This document shows, piece after piece, positions 42,645 to 53,623 of a stretch of 64,000 bases of DNA. Position numbers and translations under genes: made by a program. This DNA is from Setaria digitata. Taxonomy: Eukaryota; Nematoda; Chromadorea; Rhabditida; Setariidae. The notes under the pieces are model-generated. The model made no database searches. It was not told the origin of the DNA and saw only the letters and a list, made by a program, of their open reading frames with translations. Position 1 is the first letter of the stretch. Every line of letters begins with the position of its first letter. The DNA lies in the NCBI GenBank assembly GCA_003640385.1, contig RCAB01000001.1, forward strand, positions 620,001-684,000, in the 5' to 3' direction.

Positions 42645-43934
42645 GGTTTCTGGAATGATATTAGATATTCTGTTGTTTATTGGTTGTTGGTTGATGGAAG
42701 AAGGGTTTGTATTTTGAGTAGCAACAGTTATGTATTGTTCTGGTCATTACATCGATATTTAAGGTGACATTAAATACATTATTGTCAATATTTGTGTTCG
42801 GTTAAATGTTTCACTTCGCTGATACGTTTTTGTTTTGCAAATAAATTCCGACCGCACCAACCAGCATCGATAACGCTACATTTATCTCGTGATATGGTGG
42901 ATGAATTTTTGTAGATCTCACAATATTTGTGCTGTTAATTGCTTTAAGAAAAAAAAATCCCATTTAGAAGGGATTTTAGATAATTGAAATTGGAATAAAT
43001 CCGGTCTGTATCCTTGTAAAAGTTAAATATTTTTGCTGTGATCATTGCGTCTTCAGTTTGTCTTTTTGTTCCTTAATCACCATTACTTTGTGTTGGTTGG
43101 TTAACTGTTTTTAACTACTCATCAAAATTGAATTTGCCACGTATCTCATTTTTCTAAATTGTGTCAGCCATTTTGATATTTTTAGTGTTTGTTAAAATGT
43201 TTTTCGGTTTTTACAGCTTCTATTGGGCCTGTATAACTTTTTGCATTAAGTCCACTCGAGGATATATATTTTATCAGTAAAGTGTGTTATTTCAGCACAC
43301 TTTAATGCTTTTTCTTTTGTTAAACAATACAGCATTAGAAAATCTCAAGTTATCCAGTCAAATGCAATTTTCCTTTGTTTGATTACTTACTGTCGGGTTG
43401 TTGCTTATAGTATGAAGTATGTGACGTCTGAGAATTTCTACAAACACGAGGCTAATGCTATTGAATGTTGTATCAATTATATTTCAGGATCGAGCATTCT
43501 TTTAATTTGATTCGTCAATTGTTCGATCGGTCGCTGTTCATCCTTTTGGCTCATGTATTTTTGCTTGATTTTCTCTGTTTTGTATAAAGCATGTTTTTTT
43601 AAACAGTGTTTTAGCAATATTATCTTTCGAAAAGATTTATTATTATTAATTTCTATTGCCACTATTATCACTATTTGAGATCGTGTGGTCTTCACTGAAA
43701 TCTTGAACATACCAGTTGTAATATTAGGTTGGATTATGAACAAATCAAAATCATTCTTATGATTAGTCTTAGTAATACTTTGCTTCGGGCGATCGGATGT
43801 AGCGATACGGAGGACTTTGATAAAGCTGAAGCTTATTGTTAATTATAATTCATAGGGAGGAAGAATGAAAAGTCTAATAATATAATTTCTTTATGAAACT
43901 GGCTGAACGTTGCATTTTTTTAGATGTTGCTGAA
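42645..43934. other. Intergenic region between MATH-BTB and the 5-phosphatase
   Basis: About 1.3 kb, AT-rich. An AATAAA at about 42840 may end the MATH-BTB transcript. A 9-bp inverted repeat, TAAAGTGTG and its complement (43278-43304, 9-nt spacer), could form a small hairpin. A TTTTTTTAG acceptor at about 43915-43923 precedes the next gene. No coding sequence seen; the minus-strand frame at 43477-43743 has no support. Confidence 0.45.
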
Positions 43935-44651
43935 ATGAGTACATTGGATTGGAAAGTAGTTTGTATCACGTATAATGTAAACACTAGGAAGCCTGAAAGT
44001 GATCAAATTCATCAGCTTTTACGACAGGAAGATGCGAAAGAGGCTGTCCTTATTGCAATTGGATTGCAGGTTGATTTTTGATTCCTTTGAATCGGAGTTC
44101 TGATGTCTAATTCCTACATTCGTGAAATATGGTGACATTCTACAAAAACTGGAAAAGGATTTGTTTTATGAATTTAATCGTTTCAAACTGTCGAGAGGAG
44201 CGGTAAGACGTTTCCTGTAAGTATCATATTTTAAGGAACTTCCTCACTCCGAGTTGTTTGGTACGATACCAACTGAAATGACCTGGTTATCACTTTTAAC
44301 GTCGTGGATGAGTACCCATGGAAAATCACTCCTTTGCAAAGCATCACTCGCGTGGAATTTGTTACTCATTTTCGCTCAGTTGGAAGTATTCCCTTTAGTG
44401 GACGAAATCTGTTCAAGGCAATCACGTTCAAGTTTAGGTGGTTTAAGTGGTTATAAAGGAAGCCTCTCGCTAAGGATAAAGTTTAAAGTAAGTAATCCAG
44501 TTATCTTTCGTTTCCTTCCTAAGACAGTAATATTTAAAAAAATAATAAGAGGAAGAATATTAGAAACGTTCAGTTAAGATGTGGAAAAAAGAATCATTCA
44601 TTGACATATTATCCATCATTCCACCATTTCAAAGTCCAGATATTAATCTAT

Positions 44652-44686
<35 letters not shown>

Positions 44687-46154
44687 CTTGTTATATTCAT
44701 TATTTTATTTTATTTTATTTATTATATTTTTATTTATTATATATTTATTATATTATATTTTCATTTATTTATTATATTTATTTATTTATTATATTTTTTA
44801 TTATATTTATTATTATTATATTTTATTATATTATATATTTATTTTATTTTTTATTATATTTATTTATTTATTATATATATTTATTTATTTATCAATATAT
44901 ATATATATATATATTTATTTATTTATTTATGAAGAGAAATTTTAGGATGAAAGCTCGTTGGTTTTTATAACATCTCATCTTTTACCGAATGCAAATAATT
45001 ATGAAAAAAGATGTTTGCAATATAAAAATGGGAAAGTTTGTGCTTTTGACGATGCAGCAAAGGGAGGTGATGAAAGCAATAATGTGATTTGGTTAGGGGA
45101 CTTCAATTGGAGAGTAGATCAACTTACGGCTCAAGAAATGCTTATGTATGTTTTCATTTTCGTATTTTTTCCTTCTGAAATCATAATTTGAGGCTTATGC
45201 GTCATTTTTTTTTTCTGAAGAAATGATGAGAAGGTCATGCTTTCCTTCATCTTTATCCTTCTAATGAATGCAGCCATCAAAAATTGATGGACTTGTGGGA
45301 TTTGCTTTCATTTTTAGAAAATTAACCGAATTGGATTCTAATGACCATATGGATAAGCTAGTAAACAAATTTGATCAGTTAAAAAGAGCTCAGAGGACCG
45401 GCCAAGCTTTCATGGATTATAGTGAAGGAAAAATTTGTTTTGCTCCGACTTATCGTCTCATAGTTAGTCATTGTTTTAAATTACCTTCTGTTAGTGCGCT
45501 TACGATTTTCATTTTAAACGACTTACGTAAGATGTAAGATTTTTAGAGCGAAACATCGCGGACTTCTTTTCCTCAAAATCTGTTGCAGACGTGACTTTTT
45601 TCTCTCATCCTTTTTTTTTTTTTCCATTAATTAGTGCTTTTATTTAGGTTGGATCCTCTTATTATGACCAGGAACGCGTGCCATCATGGTGCGATCGCAT
45701 TCTTTTCAAAGGAAAATCGCTACGTTGTGAGAGGTACGATTCAAATCGCATGGTCACTTTATCGGATCATTTTCCAGTTTCCGCGTATCTGAAACTTTCT
45801 AAACCATTGTCGCAGCAGCATTATCGGTGGAAAATATGTTTTGAAAAGGTACCTCACTGGTACAATATCGTACCATTTACATGTCGATTTACTTACCTGG
45901 ATGATTTTTGGAACAGTAATGGATCTTATCGTGATTGGATTGCCATCTATGCATCAGATGTGCCTAATTCATTACAACCATTAACCTGGTTATATGTAGT
46001 TGCGTGTTATAATGCGATAATAGCAGACAAGTCAGTTACCATTGCCGAATTCCCGTGTTTAAATGCTGGCCATTATCGTGTCGGTTACTTTAGTGCTTCT
46101 AAGAATTGTCTTCAAGGTTTATCGGACGTTTTCGAAGTGGAATTCGTCAAGTGA
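43935..46154 (+). CDS. cil-1: Inositol polyphosphate 5-phosphatase with C-terminal SKICH domain (INPP5K/CIL-1 type), 5 exons
   Basis: Exons 43935-44069, 44236-44487, 44946-45145, 45318-45462 and 45648-46154 give 412 residues. The enzyme removes the 5-phosphate from PI(4,5)P2 and PI(3,4,5)P3; in worms CIL-1 acts in ciliary sorting and sperm function. The catalytic domain shows ITYNVNTRKP, IAIGLQELPHSE, GLSGYKGSLSLR (in place of GNKG), FITSHLLPNANNYEKR, VIWLGDFNWRVD, FAPTYR, RVPSWCDRILF and LSDHFPVSAY. After it comes a SKICH-like beta domain (YRDWIAIYASDV ... YRVGYFSAS). The ATG at 43935 follows an acceptor by 11 bases. An upstream ATG at 43893 is in frame, and a short ATG at 43924 is out of frame. 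A polyadenylation motif lies about 75 bases after the stop. Intron 2 carries a long AT-only repeat. Confidence 0.92.
44650..44932. repeat. AT-only compound microsatellite in intron 2 of the 5-phosphatase
   Basis: Nearly 300 bases composed almost solely of A and T: (TA)n at both ends and TTTA/TTAT tetranucleotide variants between. Open frames across it translate to Ile/Tyr/Leu/Phe runs and are meaningless. It sits between the donor at 44488 and the acceptor ending at 44945, so it is spliced out. Confidence 0.95.
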
Positions 46155-47554
46155 ATGCCTCATTTTCAAGTTAGTAGAAGAACCAAAATGTAAAAACTAA
46201 TTGAAAGTACAATATAAGTAGGAACCGAATAAAGTGAAAGGAATATGGCTGTTTGCAAATGTGCTACACTTCTTCGGGATTTCAGGCAACACTAATATTT
46301 CTCACTATTTATTGACTTACCACTCCTCTTCAGATCTCTTTTGTATCATAAAAACAAATACATTTATGGCCTCTTTCTAATGTAACCATATATATATATA
46401 TATCATTTATTCAGGAGATATGTCTAATCCTCTGCAGTCAACCCGATTGTATGTAGTTGTTTGTTATAATGCGGTGATAGCCAGCTAGGACAGTTATCGT
46501 TGCCAAACCCCCATGGTTAGGAGTCATGGATAGATAGAGGACAAACTGCGCTTGTAGAATGCTAGAGTCGTCCATATTCTGAGAAATCTTAAGAAAGATT
46601 AATTGAGGAACTAAAGACTGCCTACTGTCTCTAAATGCGTAATATAGAGTGACGTTGAATAAAAGGAATGCTGATTGCATCAAAAACCCCAAAGGAAGAA
46701 CTGATATAATGAAAGCGGCTGCAAGACTGATTTCATCACTGATTTCTCATAAAAGCCTTTTTTTTTTGCCGTGAAGAATTTTTTAATACAAATTTGATTT
46801 TATTGGAACAAATATAATTAAGGCATGGTAAGTTTTGTCTTTGCAGGCATACTTTAAAAATATGAATACAACTCATTTCTCGGTTCACCGGGTGCACAAT
46901 ACTAAAAACAGGGGAATGTTTCTTTTCACACGGTCGAGATTGCAAAATAGGGTCACAGAAGTAGTAGTTAATAACGGTGCGAACGAAATTCTGTTTCTAA
47001 TTAAACAAAGCTGTTCTTGACAAATGAGATAAACGACTATTCTTGTATTCGAAAAAAAGTATACCGTCATAATAAGCAATCATTGTATGTGTGTCAGTGA
47101 GACAGGGATCGATTTCAGCAATAAAATGGAAAAAGCGGAATGAATACAGAAGGTTAGGGAAATATCCTGCAAAAAAAATGAGCAAATGTTATTCACTGAA
47201 TCCATGTGGAATGTTTTGAAATTTGTCCAGACTTCCCACCAAAACATTTGGCTCAAAACTTGCACCTTGGCACACCACACACACACACCATGAACTAAGA
47301 TGTCCGTCTGGCACGCTATATAAATTCTGGAAAACATGGAATCGACGGAAATAAGGCAATCAAACAAATTCAATGTCAACAAAGAAGTGTTAAAAATTAA
47401 ATGAAAAACAATACATTCTATGAGTCAGGCGAGTACGGGCCTGATGACAAGAAAAACTCGGCAATAGTATTTACATCTAGATTTCCCATGTTGGAAACCA
47501 AAATTTCGCGCACTCACGAATCCAGCGATGACATGTCCTGTTTTTCCACTTTCT
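46155..47554. other. Convergent region between the 5-phosphatase and the minus-strand LOTUS-like gene
   Basis: Contains the 5-phosphatase polyadenylation motif (about 46228), a (TA)n run near 46388, a decayed copy of the SKICH exon (about 46415-46620) and a short (CA)n run near 47275. Minus-strand frames at 47425-47625 and 47080-47382 were considered: the first overlaps the 3' end of the LOTUS-like gene in another frame, the second has no support. Confidence 0.5.
46415..46620 (+). pseudogene. Decayed duplicate of the 5-phosphatase SKICH exon
   Basis: The sequence from 46415 aligns by eye to 45957-46120 of the upstream gene. It reads DMSNPLQSTRLYVVVCYNAV against DVPNSLQPLTWLYVVACYNA in the true exon. 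A TAG then interrupts the copy two codons after the matching Ile-Ala, and beyond it the match becomes patchy with indels. The copy is preceded by ATTCAG, as if it began at a splice acceptor. It lies in the same orientation about 260 bases past the parental stop codon, pointing to an old tandem duplication now without coding capacity. Confidence 0.7.
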
Positions 47555-48713
47555 TCAAGTAACATTAAAACCATAGCATCTTTTAGCATGGAAGGTAATT
47601 TTAAACTCATCTTGATAAAGATCAAAAATTCTCTGGAAAGTACTAACCGGAGATATACAAAGACGTTGTCCCTGCATTAAACGGCGATTGAATTCAAGAG
47701 TTTGCATTTTACGCCTACAATACTCAGCTAAGACCACGTGCTTACTGTTTGAGAAAGATGCAGCGATTATTTGTGCTAGAATATTTTCATCAATAGTTGG
47801 CTCCTCCTCAAGCAATTCTTGGAGCAGCTTTTCTTTTTCCCTTATTTCCTTAAAAGAGAATATAAAAAGTAGCTATCAATAACTACATATTTTACATTAT
47901 CATTTTTTTTCAAATAAAGACGTATAAACTTACAAAACAGTAACCATGCATTAACGGTTTTTCATAAATTTGAGCATTTCCAAATGAATATTTATGATTA
48001 GATTCCATTCCCTTCATGTTAATTGATTTCCTGAACAATCGATACACCTATTCCTTGAGAATAAATGTGTCTTTGGGAACCCTTCACTATTTGATAAAAT
48101 AAGAATCGAACTGACCAATAATTCTTTGCTTCTGGATGTCTTGATCTTCTGCTCTTTAATATACTCGAAATACGCATCCACGATTTGTTCGGACCGCAAG
48201 GGACTTTTGTCCCACGACGACAAAATGTTATAAAGTAAACTGCCGTCCAAGTTCAACTCATCTACCAGCGACGCCCACATAATCTGTTCTTCCTCATCTA
48301 GCTAAAAAAGACTGAAAATTGCTTAAAGAGAAAAAGATGAAGCCTGAACAACATAAATATAAATAAACATGAAGAGTTAAGTAAAGAGATAACAAATCAA
48401 TATTTCCATAACTCCGCAACATTAAATTTGTAAGGGAACTAGTTGTTTTCATACCTTTAGACTTTCTTTAAAGCATCATCTGAAAATATGAGAAAGAGAT
48501 TCTATTCCAAGGCAAAAAAAGACTCAATTCAATTTTGCAGAAAATAAATATACATCAAAACAAGAAAAATCGAACAAATTAGTACTTGATATAGTCAAAA
48601 ATGGAGCGAACCTCTTTGCTCGATCTACTAAGCCCGTTATGCCAGCTTACAGACGTCTCCATATCTACCGTGGCTAAAGAGCAGAATTCATTTGAGGCAG
48701 GCTCTGCCAAATT
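47555..48713 (-). CDS. Helical protein with LOTUS-like C-terminus, 3 exons seen (5' end uncertain)
   Basis: Minus-strand exons 48713-48612, 48301-48116 and 47848-47555 join in phase 0, 193 residues. I do not recognise the first two exons. They encode an acidic helical region containing WASLVDELNLDGSLLYNILS and EQIVDAYFEYIKEQ, and the third continues with EKLLQELLEEEPTIDENILA. The last 35 residues (ISPVSTFQRIFDLYQDEFKI followed by a YGF triplet) have the spacing of the second half of an OST-HTH/LOTUS domain, an RNA/helicase-binding fold of germ granule proteins. They stop abruptly after YGFNVT. The only in-frame ATG in exon 1 is at about 48663, and the frame is open back to the acceptor, so 5' exons may be missing. 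It could be an independent gene or the 3' part of the NYN gene upstream. The LOTUS call is tentative. Confidence 0.5.
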
Positions 48714-51040
48714 CTGAAATTATGAAAACTTTAAAATCTTCAGAGAAAGTTTACGATCCTGAATAAAAAATTTTGTGGAAAGAAGGTTCGGTAAGCTCGT
48801 TGAAGGTTTTGTAGCTCTAAAGTTCCAGAACTAAAAAATTTGCCTCGTTTTTTAATCAGACAGTATAACTCACCCAATGCTACCATTGCACTTTTCTTTA
48901 GCAACGTTATTTCATTGCCAGATGCCTTCAGTGGCATTTAGCAATGAAATAACGTCATGAAAATCTGTTTCAAGAAAAAAAATTCTATAGATTGGTTTCA
49001 GTCCAATGCATCCCATCCTCAGCGCACAATTTTCCTGAACTGTTTGGAAGCTTGTGCATAACTGCAACTTGAAACTATTACACTCACAACTGCACCTTTT
49101 CTCTCCTGGAAGATATTAAAATATCCAATTAAAATGATGTTGAAATGTGGAAGATTTGTGATAAAGATCAGACGAAATACAGCTGAACCCCTTAATCATA
49201 ACATATACGAAATCCGATACTAGAACTACCCTTTAAAAAATGACCCCACTATTGTTTTTTAAGCTTCCTACCATATAACAGGAATCTTAGCATGACAAAA
49301 AGAATTGTCAACTACACTCCATTTTACTTTGGAAAATAAACACAGCTTTCAAAATATAATAAACACCCAGACCATATTTGTTCCCTGACAAAAGACATTA
49401 TCTTCTAAAAGCAACAAATCACAGTTTGAGCCATAAAAATTATGATAACGAGAATATCAACCAATTATAAAAATAATTACCAAATTAATAAGAAAAGGCC
49501 CTGATAGTCTAAAAGTTCCCTTCCATTCTGGAAGGTGACACTACAGCACTATACACTCCATTTTGTGAAGGGTTATACTCCACTATATAGAGATTTTTCG
49601 GTTTTCTTTTTTCTCTTCCTAGTTTCAAATACTTGTTATATGTATTGTATTTGTGATATTCATTCGCAATAATCTATTGAAACTGAAAAAGAAAAGCTTT
49701 GCAAACGACAAATAAACTACTTGCATTAATCCAGTAGTATGAACAAAGTATAAATTTATACAAGAGCAAAGCTTATGAAATCAGCATGCTCTTTGAAGTC
49801 AGTGATTATGGAGATACAGTTGCAGGTATAAACAGTTATGTTAATGAATTATATCCATTTTTATATTTTCAGGATGAAGATGCAGATAATTAACTTACAA
49901 GTTATAGAAGTCATAAAAGTAATTCCATTCTATTTCTAAAGATATGATTTTCAGAAAATCCCACCAATCCTGAACAGCTAATTACAAAACAACTGATTCT
50001 ACATTCTAAAAGCGATAATAATTAGGCTGTATACTTGATATGAAATAAAAGACAGAAAGAATGCATTCCTGTTTTTCAAAAGAATAAATATATACGTTAT
50101 CTAACAGCAAGAAACTTAAACAGCATAACTGACCTGTCATCTCCATTCCATTTCTTATTTCATTTGTAAACATTATATTTATAAACGAAGCGGAAAAAAA
50201 AATTACACCAACACAGCAATCTCCAGCAGTTAAGAATGATCAGAATCAAAGTAAACAGTCAACAAAGGTAAAAAATTGCGCATGTCTTTCTCTATTTTAG
50301 TGGATCATTATTCATTATTAATGGAAACTTAAATCTAATCAAATGTGTCAAGTTTTTTTATTTATGTGATTTTCGTTCAATTTTTAATAAACTGATAGTA
50401 CTTTTCCTACTTACAATTAAATGTTACGTGCAACTTATCGAGAGTGAAAACTAAAATTTTGTAAAGTATCATATGAATATTAAAAGGTATAAAATGCTCG
50501 GTATATTATTTCTTTCTGGGAGCAGAGAAGAGTTACTGAGCTGACCGCAATAAGCATTTAGTAGGAAATATTTCTCAAGAGTTTCATAAAACGGTGACAA
50601 AAAATAGAAGAAGGACTTCTCATCTATTTCTATTCCAACCGTTATTATTCTGCAACTGTGCCTTTGATTCACCACACTACAATACTTCTCAAAAAATAAA
50701 CTTAAAAGTTTTCAAAAAAATTAAAGATTGTACAAAGAGCTTCGAGTGAACGACTTTATCATCTTTTAATAGCACTTTTTCTACTTCCTGTCCCAACCGG
50801 AAAACAAGGAATTGAGTTTTGCAATACTAAAAAAAAAAAGAAAAAAAAAATGGAAAGAACAAAATATTTCGATTACGTGGAAATGGGACTGGAACTAATA
50901 GAGAGAGAACTCATTATCTCAACTTTGACAAATAAAACATTTTTACTTCGATAATTTTGCACTGAATTGTTTACAGTGGTAATATAAGATACGATCGTCC
51001 CTGAAAACCCTATGAACTTTGATAACGAGAAAAAAGTTCT
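48714..51040. other. Region between the LOTUS-like exons and the NYN gene
   Basis: About 2.3 kb, AT-rich. It is either the intergenic gap between two minus-strand genes or large introns of one gene. A perfect-armed hairpin lies at 48905-48954. Candidate minus-strand exons were examined near 49110 (six codons, phase 0), 48740-48937 and 50469-50675; none bridges the phase between the NYN last exon and the LOTUS-like first exon. Confidence 0.4.
48905..48954. repeat. 50-nt hairpin with 14-bp perfect outer stem
   Basis: Outer arms CGTTATTTCATTGC (48905-48918) and GCAATGAAATAACG (48941-48954) are exact complements. Inside them a 3x3 mismatch is followed by a further 5-bp stem (ATGCC/GGCAT) and a 6-nt loop. 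On the minus strand it lies inside a possible intron of the NYN/LOTUS unit. Confidence 0.9.
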
Positions 51041-53420
51041 TTATATCTTACAGTTCTTGTGCCGTCGCCCAAATCTTTGTTGTTCAAAGTCTCCTGGAGA
51101 ATAAGAAAGTCTGTAGAATCAGAAATCTGTAAGTTGTCTTCCATAAAACCAGAAGTACTACACCGCTGGCACATACCGTTAAGTCGTTTTTTTAGCTGGT
51201 ACTGTAAACTGAATAATCAATGTCAGCTCCACATGTGAACAGCAGCATACACAAATTTACAGAAAGATATGGAAAAAGCATGTAAAATGACAGACATCGA
51301 CATATTTGTTATCCTTCCTTCAACTTTTAAGCTACATTAAAGTATGCAAATGAACACTGTTGTATAGAACTGCTGTTTGTATAGAACATGCTATATAAAC
51401 AAAATTATTTCCCAGCCATAAACTAAATAATGACTCATGACCAGCCATGGATAGATACCAAACGAAAAAAAAAAATGAATTTTGAAGAAAAACTGAAAAA
51501 AAAATTACTTTCAATTCTTGTCTTTCAGCAGTGTTTCGCCAGCAAAGCAAAGCTCCCAGATTTTGCTGTACAACAGTGCTTTTTTGTTTTTTACTTTTTT
51601 TTGTTTTTTTGCCTTCTTTCACTATATTCTTATATGTATCAACAGAAAAGGGGCTTTTAGGTGCCTTAGTATGTGAGTTGCCATTAGACGACCGTTGTCC
51701 TGCAACAGTCCCAATATAATTTAAAATAGCAAATTAAAATAATTTTAAACAGGTTATAAAAGTTGTAGAATGCAAATTTCTTACGCATAACTAAAATTCA
51801 ATGACCAAGCATTTCGCGTGAGATCAAAACAAGAATATCAGTTGCTGCTTACAACGAACAGTATCTATCACTTAAAATTAACCTCTGGCAAGCACATATT
51901 GAGCTTCAGCTAATCCATAGATTTTGTCTATATATTTAAGTACTTCGTTTCTGCGATTTTTAGACCATTTTTCATCTTTGACAAGATCATAATCATCGTC
52001 CTCTGGCAAACTGTAAAATTGTCCTGAAATTGATAAGACATAGATGAATTAAATGACCGAATAGTTATTACCAGTAGGTATCATTAAAGTCAGGCACATA
52101 AACATACAACATTATTCCGCAAAACTAATATCACAAATCGAAATAAGCAAAAAAGTACCGAACGAATAATTCATGCAACTGAAATAATGTTTGTAATATT
52201 TGTCGCCTTTAGCACTGGTGAAAAATATTGTTGCTTTTTCGTTATTCATAAATGACAAAACGATATTACGTGAACGTACTTGATAGAGCTGTGGAAAACA
52301 CGCCAAGTGATCACGAAATTTGTCCTGGAATGGAAAATAAGCAATATATATGCTATTTTTTAAAGGTAAAGACAAGGGAATCCAAATACTTGATTGGACG
52401 TGAATTTGAAGAAACTGTATAATAGTGAAATAGAATTAAATTTCATGCTTAGAAATTTTTATGAAATGACTTTTACAAATATAAAATTACCTGCGTAATG
52501 ACAGAACCACATGAGTCCCTTGCAACTGTGAGAGCAACAAGGTCATCATGAACCATATAAGGCACCAATATCAGCAGCCTTAAAGCAGCGAGTTCCTTAA
52601 AGAATAATAATTAATAATTGAAAAATTAAGCGAAATGAAAAGCAACTACGTTAAGCAATCATTAAATAAGAAAAGATGGAAGACGCAAAAAAATACCTTC
52701 CAAATATGGGAATTCTTAAAACAGTTTTTGTAAATGCAAAATTCTGGCATTACAATTTCGACTGCATGTCCTCTCCTAACGAAATACCGCACAATTGGTA
52801 AAATTGATAAACAATCCAACTGTCTCCTGCAATTAAATATTGCTCAAATTTACAACCCATTTCTCCATTGCAGAAACGATATGGAAAAAGCGCTACATAT
52901 TTGTTACATTAAGATGTTGGGAAATTTAAATAACACAGGTGGTATCCTAAGACTAAAATGAAACTATACTGGAAAGTTGACTACTGAAATATATTTTCAC
53001 TGAAATGAAAATTTTAGAACTAGATTTACATACATAAATGCTACACATACCCAATAGTGAGCAACAGTATGGAATTATAATGAAAAATGAAACGGAGTTA
53101 GGAAAGAAAACAGAAAACATACCCGACGGGGCCGGTACCCATGTGCATCACATTCATGGCGTCGATGACAAGCAAGCGTTTAGCTAGGTGTTTTCCTGAA
53201 AGAACATTATAAAAGCCTGCCTTACTCTTCACTGTCTAGTGGTCCTACTGCAACACTATAGCAAACAGTGCTCATAGCACTTGGCCGAGCCTTTCCTTCA
53301 AATAGCTTCTTCATGGCTCACCTCAGTCTCCAGTTTACTTCGACAGAAATAAATAGTACACTTACCTGCTGATGAGAGCTCTCCCTCAGTTAACCTATCC
53401 TCCCTCACATCCTGCGCCAT
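51041..53420 (-). CDS. Zc3h12a-like NYN ribonuclease (RDE-8/Regnase type), 7 exons
   Basis: Minus-strand exons 53420-53366, 53195-53123, 52826-52697, 52595-52491, 52324-52159, 52023-51883 and 51093-51041 give 240 residues. The protein is essentially one PIN-like NYN domain: AKRLLVIDAMNVMHMG (Asp30), RYFVRRGHAVEIVMPE, VPYMVHDDLVALTVARDSCG (Asp103, Asp104) and VITQDKFRDHL (Asp122, Asp126). These acidic residues correspond in order to the metal-binding set of Regnase-1 (IDGSNV, YDD, NDNYRD). No CCCH zinc finger follows, unlike Regnase/REGE-1. This fits the nematode RDE-8/NYN group, endonucleases acting on mRNAs targeted by RNA interference. The start follows an acceptor at about 53454-53455. The last exon reads through a weak donor (GTAAGA) to TAA; if that donor is used, the protein continues further downstream. 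Family is secure, orthologue not. Confidence 0.82.
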
Positions 53421-53623
53421 CCTCTTCTGTCTTATGTTTACCCCCACCAATCCTGAAATATTTCTGATTCTACCTAAATATCACGGACGTATTGCTGGTC
53501 CGTTACTTCTCACCCACCAAACATGAGTATCACTGGTTCGTTGTGGTTGTGGTATGGTGCTTGACGAGGACTTCCTGTTTCAAAATCTTCAGTGTTCTGC
53601 AATATGTCTGGCAAAGATAAAAA
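53421..53623. promoter_or_regulatory. Bidirectional promoter, NYN ribonuclease / PI4KA
   Basis: Only 203 bases separate the two divergent start codons, including the NYN spliced-leader acceptor at about 53454. The interval is less AT-rich than its surroundings. An ATG at 53604 opens an eight-codon upstream frame whose TAG (53628-53630) overlaps the PI4KA start at 53624. Confidence 0.6.

Noticed and set aside
43278..43304. 9-bp inverted repeat after the MATH-BTB gene
   Set aside because: Short enough to arise by chance in AT-rich sequence; noted in the interval description only.
44579..44970. Three overlapping Ile/Tyr/Leu-rich frames of 106-117 codons
   Set aside because: They are translations of the AT-only microsatellite in an intron.
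49078..49112. Possible minus-strand mini-exon (six codons) bridging the NYN and LOTUS-like exons
   Set aside because: Joining it to the last NYN exon in phase creates TGA at the junction, so it cannot link the two as read.
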